Assembly (NCBI GenBank): GCA_050181465.1
Contig: JBFXDD010000040.1
Coordinates: forward strand, 1 to 38,142
Origin: JACRLW01 sp050181465
GTDB lineage: Bacteria > Planctomycetota > UBA1135 > UBA2386
DNA length: 38,142 nt
Reading direction: 5' to 3'
Part shown: piece by piece, positions 1 to 7,449 of the stretch
Layout of the letters: the number at the start of each line of letters is the position of its first letter
Position numbering within the stretch: position 1 is the first letter of the stretch
Program-made: the position numbers and the translations under genes
The notes under the pieces: model-generated
What the model was told of the DNA's origin: nothing
Databases searched by the model: none
Seen by the model: only the letters and a program-made list of their open reading frames with translations

Positions 1-507
1 CTCGGCAGTCGACGGCGCCGCGGGCTCCGAAACGACCGCCGGCTGGGGCACTCCCCGCGCGACGACCGACGGTGCCTCGGGTGACGGCACGGGAGTCGGA
101 GCTTCGACTCGCGACGACCACCAGCGACTGACCACGAAGCCGACCATCACCAAAGCCGCAGCCCGCAGCGCGTTCCTGGCGAGGCTCTTCCAGCGAGTCG
201 CCGTGGTCGCTGCCGTCGGCTCGTGCTCGACCGTCAGGGCCTGCTCGAGCAGGCTGCCGAAGCGCTCGTTCAGACGCCGCGTGGCAGCATGCTCGTCGAC
301 CGACGCCGCGAGCAGAGCGTCCAGACGTCGAGCGCGCGCGAGCGCCTCGCGACACACGTCGCACTCCTCTCGATGCACGGCGAGCTCCTCGGCCTCTGTG
401 ACCGTCAGGTCGTCGAGCGCACCGTCCAGGAAGTGTGCGAGCACGAGATCGGTCAGTTCGCAGCGATTCTGGCCCATGGGCGCGGAACGATCGGGTGAGT
501 TGCTCAT
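1..507 (-). CDS. Zinc-finger anti-sigma factor, membrane-anchored (3' part missing)
   Basis: The frame is open from an ATG at 507 to the window start, giving 169 residues with no stop, so the C-terminus lies outside the window. The ATG overlaps the TGA of the ECF sigma gene (ATGA), so the two are co-transcribed. Residues 14-56 look like a ZAS/zf-HC2 domain: Cys16, then the HxxxCxxC motif His45, Cys49 and Cys52 (read as HREECDVC), preceded by a 'FLDGAL' turn typical of the family. One hydrophobic segment at about residues 112-126 (ALRAAALVMVGFVVS) should span the membrane, followed by a Pro/Ala/Val-rich stretch that would be extracytoplasmic. The family binds and silences its partner ECF sigma factor until a signal releases it. 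The partner is inferred from adjacency; the signal is unknown. Confidence 0.82.
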   Translation of the reverse strand, partial: MSNSPDRSAPMGQNRCELTDLVLAHFLDGALDDLTVTEAEELAVHREECDVCREALARARRLDALLAASVDEHAATRRLNERFGSLLEQALTVEHEPTAATTATRWKSLARNALRAAALVMVGFVVSRWWSSRVEAPTPVPSPEAPSVVARGVPQPAVVSEPAAPSTAE

Positions 508-1088
508 GGCTCCAGGTGCCTCCCGAGCCGCTCCATGACGCGGCGACGAGCTTCCAGGACCAGCATGCGGGCGGCTCCTGCTTTGCAGTCGAGCACGCTC
601 GCGATGCGGTCGTAATCCAAGCCCTCGACCGCGCGCAGGTGCAGCGCGAGGCGCTGCCGCTGCGGCAGTCGCTCCATCGCCTCGTCGAGGCGATCGCCGA
701 GTTCGCGGGTGAAGGCCAGGTCCGCGGGATCGAGCGCCAGCACGTCGGGGACCTCGACGGTCAACGGCGGCGGGGTCTCGGCGCGGCGCCAGCGCTTGGG
801 CTCGCTCGCCAGGCGGACCAGGATCGAGTAGAGCCAGGTGCGAAACGAACCCTCGCCGCGGTAGCCGCCGATCCCGCGCACGGCACGGATCAGCGTCTCC
901 TGCAACAAATCCTCCGCCCAGTGCGCATCCCCGGCGACCCGTCGCGCCAACTGGCACAGCGATTTCTGGTGGGGCTCGAGGAGCAGCCGGAACGCCTCGC
1001 CGTCCCCAGTTCGCGCACGAACCAACAGGTCCGCTTCGAGCGGGTCCTGGGTTCGGGTCGATTCGGGTCGATTCACGGGCGGACGCAT
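504..1088 (-). CDS. ECF-family RNA polymerase sigma factor
   Basis: 194 residues, the normal size for a group 4 (ECF) sigma factor with only regions 2 and 4. Region 2 is at about residues 18-100, with the helix 'HWAEDLLQETLIRAVRG' followed by 'FRTWLYSILVRLA', which recognises the -10 element and binds core polymerase. Region 4 is at about 128-190, with 'LPQRQRLALHLRAVEGLDY' and a helix-turn-helix ending 'ARRRVMERLGRHL'. The start is an ATG at 1088; no strong Shine-Dalgarno is visible. The stop overlaps the start of the zinc-finger anti-sigma gene. This is a classic sigma/anti-sigma operon that probably controls its own promoter; the regulon cannot be read from this window. Confidence 0.9.
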   Translation of the reverse strand: MRPPVNRPESTRTQDPLEADLLVRARTGDGEAFRLLLEPHQKSLCQLARRVAGDAHWAEDLLQETLIRAVRGIGGYRGEGSFRTWLYSILVRLASEPKRWRRAETPPPLTVEVPDVLALDPADLAFTRELGDRLDEAMERLPQRQRLALHLRAVEGLDYDRIASVLDCKAGAARMLVLEARRRVMERLGRHLEP

Positions 1089-1133
1089 CGGTCTGCCCCA
1101 TGAGACCCCAACTTCGGTGTCCGCGTCAGGCCG

Positions 1134-1166
1134 CCGCCGCAGAAAAAAAGCCCGGCTCGCCCGACC
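1134..1166 (-). terminator. Possible weak terminator after the Ig-fold gene
   Basis: On the minus strand, right after the stop codon of the 1167-1928 gene, there is a GC-rich segment followed by seven T residues (plus-strand A tract at 1143-1149). The best stem I can draw is only five base pairs (CCGGC/GCCGG, partly inside the gene) with a long loop, so the T tract is the main evidence. It would separate this gene from the downstream sigma operon. Confidence 0.33.
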
Positions 1167-1928
1167 TCATCCCGGCCGGCGGACGATCACGGTCTCGAGC
1201 GCCAAGGCACCCGGCAGGCTCGCACCGACCAGAATGTGCGCTTGGCCGCCCTCGGGGAATCGGCCGGTTCGCACGCGCGCCGTCTCGCCGTGGCAACGCA
1301 TCGGCAGAGCGGGCCCGGCGATCTGCTGCCAGTGGACCGCACTGGTCGAGCAAGACGGTCGCGCCGCGAGCACCAGCTCCTGTGCGGCGGGATCGACCAG
1401 GAGTTCCTCCTCCGTCTCGAGCGCCAACGACCCGTCGCGCGGCTTCACCTCGAGCAGCCGCCGGATCCCGTCGTAACGCAGACTGGAGACGCAGGGCAGT
1501 TGGACGGCAAACTCATACTCGCCGTCGGCGAGCCGAAACCGGCCGCGCGCGCCGGTGAGCTCGGCGATGCCGAGCAGACAGTTGGTGGCGAAGGAACCGA
1601 GCGGGCGGGAGAGCCGGAGGTCCCCGAGCCAGAACGCCGGCGCACCGGCGGTGTCGTGTCGCACGATCGCCAGCTCCGTCTTGGGACCGGTGCCGCGCAG
1701 GCGCTCGATGTCGAGCTGATTGGTCAGCGAGTCGTACCGGAAGTCGACGCTGCCAGGTCCGCGGTGCGCCACGGTGAAGCGCAGCGCGCCGTCCACGAAG
1801 GTGCGAACGCCCTGGTGACGAAGGATCCGACACGACCCCCCGAGGTTGACGACCGGACCATGCGCCGGGACGACCAGCGGCTGCCGAGTCGCCGACCACG
1901 CAGCCGCGGGAACGATGGCTCTCTTCAT
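1167..1928 (-). CDS. Unknown protein with C-terminal PKD/Ig-like fold
   Basis: 253 residues starting at the ATG at 1928, chosen because GAGGGA lies 4-9 bases upstream on the minus strand (plus-strand 1933-1938). A longer frame extends upstream but runs into repeat copy A and is not credible. I do not recognise residues 1-180; they are rich in short beta-type segments such as 'VDFRYDSLTNQLDIERL'. Residues about 183-251 contain 'AVHWQQIAGPAL', the 'W-x-Q-x-x-GP' signature of PKD/REJ (K319-like) Ig-fold domains, usually found in extracellular planctomycete proteins. No clear signal peptide is visible, which is odd for such a domain. It is divergent from the cysC operon. The function is unknown. 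Confidence 0.7.
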   Translation of the reverse strand: MKRAIVPAAAWSATRQPLVVPAHGPVVNLGGSCRILRHQGVRTFVDGALRFTVAHRGPGSVDFRYDSLTNQLDIERLRGTGPKTELAIVRHDTAGAPAFWLGDLRLSRPLGSFATNCLLGIAELTGARGRFRLADGEYEFAVQLPCVSSLRYDGIRRLLEVKPRDGSLALETEEELLVDPAAQELVLAARPSCSTSAVHWQQIAGPALPMRCHGETARVRTGRFPEGGQAHILVGASLPGALALETVIVRRPG

Positions 1929-2054
1929 GACTTCCCTCTTCGCCCGCCGAGATCGACGGTGGACGCTCGACCCTTTCGACCGTGGGCGCATCCCGCCTTG
2001 TGCGGTCAGGCAGCTCGGCCGATCGTTCCGAGATCGCGCCCCGGCCGGCGCCTG

Positions 2055-2233
2055 GCCCGGACTATTCGTGAACGTCGTCGCGAGGTCGCCGCAGGTCGAT
2101 GTCCGGCAAGGAGCTGCGCTCGGCGACGACCGAAGCGTAGCCGTAGCTACGCTGCCAGGGAGGAGCCGACGGATCGACGCCGCCGGGCGCGACTCGTGGC
2201 GATCGCAGCAGACGTTCACGAATAGTTCGGGCT
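2055..2233 (+). repeat. Dispersed palindromic intergenic repeat, copy A
   Basis: 179 bp; defined here as the forward orientation. The left end reads cccggactattcgtgaacg and the right end is nearly its reverse complement, so outer arms of about 22 bp pair almost perfectly, and pairing continues imperfectly for about 45 bp. The centre is a perfect stem agcgtagc, loop cgta, stem gctacgct. Copy A differs from copy E at only about a dozen positions by manual alignment. It sits in the divergent gap between the Ig-fold gene (start 1928) and cysC (start 2273), ending 39 bp before cysC. It is the only copy not lying between same-strand genes. The rest of this gap (1929-2054) shows nothing I can name. 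Confidence 0.9.
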
Positions 2234-2272
2234 AAGCTCGGCGCTCCCTCTCGGTCGAAACGAAGAGACTCG

Positions 2273-2896
2273 ATGCCGTCGGACCGCAACATCGTCTTTC
2301 ATCACGGCAAGGTGACCCGCGCCGATCGCGAACGTCGGCTGGGCCAGCGCGGCGGCGTCTGGTGGTTCACCGGGCTGTCGGGTTCGGGGAAGTCCACCCT
2401 CTGCCGCGCGCTGGAGGACCGACTCGCTCGACTCGGGCATATCGTCACGGTGCTCGACGGCGACAACATTCGCCACGGTCTTTGTAAGGACCTCGGCTTC
2501 TCGGAGCGTGACCGGCAGGAGAACATCCGCCGGGTCGCCGAAGTCGCGGCGCTCCTGGCGGACGCCGGCCTCCTTGTCCTCACCGCCTTCATTTCGCCCT
2601 TTCGTGCGGATCGCGACGCCGCGCGCGCGGTGATCGGCGCCGCCGACTTCGTCGAGGTCTTCGTCGATACCCCACTCGAAGTCTGCGAGGGCCGGGATCC
2701 GAAGGGCCTCTACAAGAAAGCTCGTGCCGGTGCGATCGCCGAGTTCACCGGCATCACCTCTCCGTACGAACCGCCGGCACATCCCGAGCTCCGGCTCGAG
2801 ACTGCCAAGCTGAGCATCGAACAGTGTGTCGACGAACTGGTCGAGGCACTGCGCAACCGCGGCCGACTCGCTCCACCCGCCGAACCGTCCTCATGA
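2273..2896 (+). CDS. cysC: Adenylylsulfate kinase (stand-alone)
   Basis: APS kinase: phosphorylates adenosine 5'-phosphosulfate at the 3' position to give PAPS, the donor for sulfite production or sulfotransferases. All family motifs are intact in the 207 residues: P-loop GLSGSGKST at 34-42, DGDNIRHGL at 62-70, ENIRR at 83-87, FISPFRADR at 106-114 (with the serine that is phosphorylated in homologues) and 'GLYKKARAG' further on. It is the first gene of an operon; its TGA overlaps the cysD ATG. A second, divergent kinase domain is fused to cysN in the same operon, so this copy is probably the main catalytic APS kinase. Confidence 0.95.
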   Translation: MPSDRNIVFHHGKVTRADRERRLGQRGGVWWFTGLSGSGKSTLCRALEDRLARLGHIVTVLDGDNIRHGLCKDLGFSERDRQENIRRVAEVAALLADAGLLVLTAFISPFRADRDAARAVIGAADFVEVFVDTPLEVCEGRDPKGLYKKARAGAIAEFTGITSPYEPPAHPELRLETAKLSIEQCVDELVEALRNRGRLAPPAEPSS

Positions 2897-3804
2897 CCAC
2901 TTCGTATCATCTCTCCCATCTCGAGCAGCTCGAGCACGAGAGCATTCACATCATCCGAGAGGTCGCGGCCGAGTTCCGCAACCCGGTGATGCTGTTCTCA
3001 GTCGGCAAGGACTCGACGGTGATGCTGCACCTGGCCCGTAAGGCCTTTGCGCCCGCACCGATCCCGTTCCCGCTGCTCCACGTCAACACCACGTGGAAAT
3101 TCCGCGAGATGATCAGCTTCCGCGACGCCATGGTGAAGGAAGCGGGCTGTCCCTTCATCGAGTGGATCAACCAGGAAGGACGCGCGGCGAACATCAACCC
3201 CTTCGAACACGGTTCGCAGCGGTATACGCACGTCATGAAGACCGAAGCGCTCAAGCAGGCGCTGCGCGCCGGCGGATACGACGCCGCGTTCGGCGGTGCC
3301 CGACGCGACGAAGAGAAGAGCCGGGCGAAAGAGCGCATCTTCTCGTTCCGTGACAAGAATCACGTGTGGGACCCGAAGAACCAGCGCCCCGAACTCTGGA
3401 ACGTGTTCAACACCAGGATCGGCAAGGGCGAGTCCATCCGCGTGTTCCCGCTGTCGAACTGGACCGAGCTCGACGTCTGGCTGTACCTGCATCGCGAGAA
3501 CGTGCCCGTCGTGCCGTTGTACTTCGCGAAGGAGCGCCCCATCGTGCATCGCAACGGCGCCATGATCATGGTCGACGACGAGCGCCTGCCGCTGGAGCCC
3601 GGTGAGGTGCCCCAAATGCGCCGCGTCCGCTTCCGCACACTTGGCTGCTATCCGCTCACCGGTGCGGTCGATTCGAACGCGACCAACCTCAGTGAGATCA
3701 TCGAAGAGATGTTGCGAACGCGCTCCTCGGAGCGACAGGGCCGCGTGATCGATTACGACGAGTCCGGTTCCATGGAAGAGAAGAAGCGGGAGGGCTACTT
3801 CTGA
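2893..3804 (+). CDS. cysD: Sulfate adenylyltransferase small subunit
   Basis: ATP sulfurylase catalytic subunit, 303 residues, the usual length. It makes APS from ATP and sulfate, driven by GTP hydrolysis in CysN. The start is the ATG at 2893, which overlaps the cysC stop as ATGA and matches the family N-terminus 'LSHLEQLEHESIHIIREV'. The PP-loop is SVGKDS at residues 36-41. Other conserved signatures are 'FGGARRDEEKSRAKERIFS' and the C-terminal 'DYDESGSMEEKKREGYF'. The stop overlaps the start of cysN (TGATG), so the three genes are translationally coupled. Confidence 0.97.
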   Translation: MTTSYHLSHLEQLEHESIHIIREVAAEFRNPVMLFSVGKDSTVMLHLARKAFAPAPIPFPLLHVNTTWKFREMISFRDAMVKEAGCPFIEWINQEGRAANINPFEHGSQRYTHVMKTEALKQALRAGGYDAAFGGARRDEEKSRAKERIFSFRDKNHVWDPKNQRPELWNVFNTRIGKGESIRVFPLSNWTELDVWLYLHRENVPVVPLYFAKERPIVHRNGAMIMVDDERLPLEPGEVPQMRRVRFRTLGCYPLTGAVDSNATNLSEIIEEMLRTRSSERQGRVIDYDESGSMEEKKREGYF

Positions 3805-5750
3805 TGAGCATCGTCAGCGAACTCGATCGGCTCGGCATCGCCGGCTATCTCGATTCCTACACCGACAAGGAGCTGTTGCGCTTCCTGACCTGCGGCAGCG
3901 TCGACGACGGCAAGTCGACTTTGATCGGCCGTCTGCTGCACGACTCCGACATGGTCTATGACGACCAGCTCGCGGCCGCGGTGCGCGACACCAAACGCTT
4001 CGGCACCACGGGGGAAGCACTCGACTTCGCGCTGCTCGTCGACGGCCTCGAGGCCGAACGCCAACAGGGCATCACGATCGACGTCGCCTATCGCTACTTC
4101 ACGACACCGCGACGCAAGTTCATCATCGCCGACACGCCGGGTCATGAGCAGTACACCCGAAACATGGCGACCGGCGCGTCGAACTGCGACTTGGCCGTCA
4201 TCCTGATCGACGCGCGCAGGGGCGTGCTCGATCAGACCCGGCGCCACTCCTTCATCTGCTCCCTGCTCGGGATCAAGCACGTCGTGGTCGCCATCAACAA
4301 GATGGATCTGGTCGACTGGTCGGCCGACGTCTACGACAAGATCCGCGCCGACTACGTCGACTTCGCCGCGAAGCTCAACCTGCCCGACGTGCACTTCATC
4401 CCGATGTCGGCACGCTTCGGCGACAACGTGGTGATCCGGAGTGCCAACACGCCGTGGTATCAGGGGCCACCGCTCCTCGACTATCTCGAGACGGTCCACA
4501 TCGCGAGCGATCGCAATCTGATCGACTTCCGCATGCCGGTGCAGACCGTGCTGCGACCGAACCTCGACTTCCGCGGCTTCGCCGGCACGATCGCATCGGG
4601 CACGGTGAAGCTCGGCGACGAGTTGGTGTCGCTCCCGTCGGGTCGCCAGAGCAAAGTGAAGTCGATCATCAGCCTCGGCCGCGAGGTCGCCGAAGCCTTC
4701 GCGCCGATGGCCGTCACGATCACCCTGCAGGACGAGATCGATGCGAGCCGCGGCGACGTCTTCGCACCGCTCGCGAACACGCCGCGCCTCGAGACCCGCA
4801 TCGAAGCGATGGTGGTCTGGATGGCGGAGAGCGCGCTGGAGATCGGCAAGAGCTATCTCATCAAGCACGCGTCGAACACCACCTCGGCGACGGTCGCCAA
4901 GGTTCGCTACAAGACCAACGTCAACACGCTCCAGCAGGAAGCCGCCAACGGCCTCGCACTCAACGAGATCGGCCGCGTGGAGATCGAGACGATGCGTCCG
5001 CTCGCGGTCGATCCCTACCGCAGCAATCGCCAGATGGGCGCGTTCATCCTGATCGACCGGCTGACCAACGCGACGGTCGGTGCCGGCATGATCGTCGACC
5101 GAACACCGGCAGAGAAGTCACTCGCGCGACGTCGGGCGTCCGCGGATGCGGGTCGCAACGTGCGTGCACCCAAGCGCAGCACCATCCAGCCCGGCGAGCG
5201 CAGCCAACGACTCGGCCAACAGCCGTTCACGCTGTGGCTCACCGGACTACCGCGCTCCGGCAAGACCTCGATCGCAGCCGCGCTCGAGGAGGCACTGTTC
5301 CGGCAAGGCAAGCTCGCCCTGGTTCTCGACGGTGAGCGCATGCGCGGCGGGCTGAGTGCCGATCTCGGCTTCTCCTCGGCCGATCGCTGGGAGCACCAGC
5401 GACGCGCCGCCGAGGTCGCTCGGATCCAGAACGAGCTCGGCGTGATCGCGATCGTGGCGCTGGTTTCGCCGGTGCACGCCGACCGCGACCAGGCGCGGCG
5501 CATCATTGGCGACGAGCGCTTCCTCCTGGTGCACTGCGACGCACCCGTGGAGGTCTGCGAGGCGCGCGACGAGAATGATCTCTACCTGCGCGCACGTCGG
5601 GGCGAGATCGAAGGTCTCACCGGAGTCGATGCGCCCTACGAGGTTCCGGAGCAGCCGTGGCTCCGACTCGACACGGTGCACACGAGCGTTGCAGACAACG
5701 TGGCGAAGCTCGTCGCCGCGCTGAGTGAGCGCGGGCTGTTGCGCGGGTGA
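3804..5750 (+). CDS. cysN: Sulfate adenylyltransferase large subunit fused to a divergent APS kinase (CysNC)
   Basis: 648 residues. Residues 1-440 are the EF-Tu-like GTPase CysN: G1 GSVDDGKST (31-39), G3 'DTPGHEQYTRNMATGAS', G4 'NKMDLV', G5 'SARFGDN', then two beta-barrel domains. After a basic linker (about 440-475), residues 475-648 form an APS-kinase domain with altered key motifs. The P-loop is GLPRSGKTS (GLSGSGKST in the stand-alone copy), DGDNIRHGL has become DGERMRGGL, ENIRR has become EHQRR, and ISPFRADR has become VSPVHADR. The P-loop could still bind nucleotide, but the APS-binding residues differ, so activity of this domain is doubtful. Its stop is 4 bases from the stop of the convergent methyltransferase gene. 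Confidence 0.94.
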   Translation: MSIVSELDRLGIAGYLDSYTDKELLRFLTCGSVDDGKSTLIGRLLHDSDMVYDDQLAAAVRDTKRFGTTGEALDFALLVDGLEAERQQGITIDVAYRYFTTPRRKFIIADTPGHEQYTRNMATGASNCDLAVILIDARRGVLDQTRRHSFICSLLGIKHVVVAINKMDLVDWSADVYDKIRADYVDFAAKLNLPDVHFIPMSARFGDNVVIRSANTPWYQGPPLLDYLETVHIASDRNLIDFRMPVQTVLRPNLDFRGFAGTIASGTVKLGDELVSLPSGRQSKVKSIISLGREVAEAFAPMAVTITLQDEIDASRGDVFAPLANTPRLETRIEAMVVWMAESALEIGKSYLIKHASNTTSATVAKVRYKTNVNTLQQEAANGLALNEIGRVEIETMRPLAVDPYRSNRQMGAFILIDRLTNATVGAGMIVDRTPAEKSLARRRASADAGRNVRAPKRSTIQPGERSQRLGQQPFTLWLTGLPRSGKTSIAAALEEALFRQGKLALVLDGERMRGGLSADLGFSSADRWEHQRRAAEVARIQNELGVIAIVALVSPVHADRDQARRIIGDERFLLVHCDAPVEVCEARDENDLYLRARRGEIEGLTGVDAPYEVPEQPWLRLDTVHTSVADNVAKLVAALSERGLLRG

Positions 5751-5754
5751 TCGT

Positions 5755-7209
5755 TCAACCCTCGTCGACGCTCCACTCGCGCAGCAAGGTCTTCGCCCGT
5801 TCGTGATTGGGCTGGAGTTCCAGCGCACGTCGAATCGTGCGCACACTCGAGCTGCGATCCCCGGTCTCGCGCTCGATCAAAGCACGGAGCACCAGCCACG
5901 CGGCACTCTGGGCGAAGCTCGGCTCCAACGCTCGGACGACGGCACGCGCGACCTCCGCGGAGGCGATCTTGCGCAGCGCAGGCTCCAGCAGGCCGAAAGC
6001 GTAGGCCTGGACTGCAAGCGGCTGATTGGGTCGCGAGGTCAGCGCCGCGACCACCGCGTCGCGCACGCCCTCGGCGTCACCCGATCGGGAAGAGAGGGCC
6101 GCCCGCTCGAACCACGCCCGTGTCAGGGACGGATCCCGCTCCAGCGCCAACCCCAGTTGCCGCACCGCGGCCGATTCGTCCCCTCGCCTCGCCGCGTGGA
6201 TTCCGCGAACCATGAGCGCCTCCGGTCGGCCGTCGAGCTTTCGTAGGCAGCGCTCGGAAGATCGCTCGTCACCGCGCTCCTTCTCGCCCAGCGCACCCGC
6301 GACCAGCGCCGCGACGGCTGCATCGAGCAAGCGACGCAGCTCGACTTCGGTCTGACGCCGGATCTGTTCAGACTCGAGTTTCGAGATCTCCTCCGCAGCG
6401 GTCTGTCGGATCGACTCCACGAGATCGAAGTCCCCTTCGATCGCGGCCTTGTACAGCAGCGCGGATCGAAATCGCAGCACCTGACGCACGGTCTCGGCTT
6501 CGGCTATGCGTCGCTCGAAGATCCGCCGACTGGTGCACACGTCGAAGTCGTCTTCGCCGTAGACGACGTCGCACAGCCCCAACGAAGCGAGATCGGAGTT
6601 CGGCACGAAGGTGACGGTGTCGCCGACCTCGACGCTCTCGAGTTCGCGCCACGCATCCGGGCGTGAATCCATCGTGAGCGGCAGCCAATGACACCAGGGA
6701 TGGCGGAAGTCCTGATGGATGACTCGCGACCGCCCGGGAATCAGATGCGGAGCGAAGACGCGAAGGATCGCACTCCAAAGTTCCCAGCTCTTCGCCGCAT
6801 CCACGAACAGGATCTCGATCGGGCCTCGATCCCAATGACCATCCAGGAGGTCCATGCGTTCCGCGAGGATGTGGTCCGAGTAGGCACAGGTCGCTTCGAG
6901 GAAGGCGGGCATGAAGTCGTCGCCGTCCTTCAGTCCGCGCGGACTACTGCGCTCCATGTAAGTCGGTCGCCACCGAAAGAGGTCGAAGCAATGCACCGGA
7001 GTGGATGCACCCCGATGCCGCAGCCCCTCGGCGAGTGCGGCGCTGCTGCCGCCCAGCCACGGCCCGAGATCGACGACTGCTCCGAAGCCGGTGCACTGCG
7101 TCGCGGTCACCCACGTCAGGTACTTGGCCTCCTCGTCGGTCAGCATGCGGGGAATCGCGCGAATCGCGCCGGGGAGTTCCGATCGCTGCCAAGGGCGTGG
7201 GTCTCTCAT
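5755..7209 (-). CDS. Class I SAM-methyltransferase-like protein with TPR-like tail
   Basis: 484 residues. Residues 44-56 contain 'VVDLGPWLGGSS', which fits motif I of a Rossmann methyltransferase. An acidic strand end follows ('VHCFDLFRW', about 72-80), and 'IEILFVDAAKSWE' at about 132-144 resembles the Methyltransf_24 group often found beside glycan genes. A helical linker with a possible coiled coil (about 235-300) is followed by TPR-like repeats (about 320-484, e.g. 'ALERDPSLTRAWFERAAL' and 'ALELQPNHERAKTLL'). The start is an ATG at 7209, supported by AGGAG at 7214-7218 on the minus strand. The substrate is unknown; small molecule, glycan and protein are all possible. Repeat copy B lies directly upstream of the ribosome binding site. 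Confidence 0.68.
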   Translation of the reverse strand: MRDPRPWQRSELPGAIRAIPRMLTDEEAKYLTWVTATQCTGFGAVVDLGPWLGGSSAALAEGLRHRGASTPVHCFDLFRWRPTYMERSSPRGLKDGDDFMPAFLEATCAYSDHILAERMDLLDGHWDRGPIEILFVDAAKSWELWSAILRVFAPHLIPGRSRVIHQDFRHPWCHWLPLTMDSRPDAWRELESVEVGDTVTFVPNSDLASLGLCDVVYGEDDFDVCTSRRIFERRIAEAETVRQVLRFRSALLYKAAIEGDFDLVESIRQTAAEEISKLESEQIRRQTEVELRRLLDAAVAALVAGALGEKERGDERSSERCLRKLDGRPEALMVRGIHAARRGDESAAVRQLGLALERDPSLTRAWFERAALSSRSGDAEGVRDAVVAALTSRPNQPLAVQAYAFGLLEPALRKIASAEVARAVVRALEPSFAQSAAWLVLRALIERETGDRSSSVRTIRRALELQPNHERAKTLLREWSVDEG

Positions 7210-7213
7210 CGAT

Positions 7214-7218
7214 GCTCC
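7214..7218 (-). promoter_or_regulatory. Ribosome binding site of the methyltransferase/TPR gene
   Basis: AGGAG on the minus strand, four bases before the ATG at 7209, supports that start. It begins nine bases after the end of repeat copy B, so if transcription begins upstream of the repeat, the palindrome would be folded in the leader next to the ribosome binding site. Confidence 0.65.
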
Positions 7219-7226
7219 TGTCGCCG

Positions 7227-7377
7227 GTCCCGGACGAGTCGCAAACGTCTGCTGCGATCGACTCTGGTCGATGCCCAGGTAGGAGCTGCGTCGGGCGACG
7301 AGCGAAGCGTAGCCGTAGCGACGTCGCCGGGCCCGAGTCGAGGCGCTCGCAGCAGACGTTCACGACTCGTACGGGCC
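7227..7377 (+). repeat. Dispersed palindromic intergenic repeat, copy B (short, divergent)
   Basis: About 151 bp, so some 28 bp shorter than the other copies; the loss is on the right side of the centre. The shared core 'gaagcgtagccgtagc' and 'aggagctgcg' identify it. Its two arms match each other better than in other copies (both carry acgagtcg near the tip and aacgtctgctgcga inside), where copies A and E have actattcg in both arms. The paired change suggests that arm pairing is kept. The gap runs from the methyltransferase/TPR gene (start 7209) to the FecR-like gene (stop 7450). Confidence 0.82.
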
Positions 7378-7418
7378 AGGGCCCCATCGGGACCGACCGC
7401 TTCGCCGCGGCTCAGCCA

Positions 7419-7435
7419 GCAGCTCGGAGAGCTGC
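7419..7435 (-). terminator. Hairpin downstream of the FecR-like gene
   Basis: A perfect 7-bp stem (gcagctc / gagctgc) with a 3-base loop, 15-31 bases past the stop codon of the 7450-8421 gene. There is no T tract, so it may act as a Rho-type or RNA-stabilising hairpin rather than a textbook terminator. Confidence 0.38.
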
Positions 7436-7449
7436 GCCTGCAGCAACCG

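Noticed and set aside
1929..2219. N-terminal extension of the Ig-fold protein to a start at 2219
   Set aside because: The extension lies in repeat copy A, and the ATG at 1928 has a good ribosome binding site.
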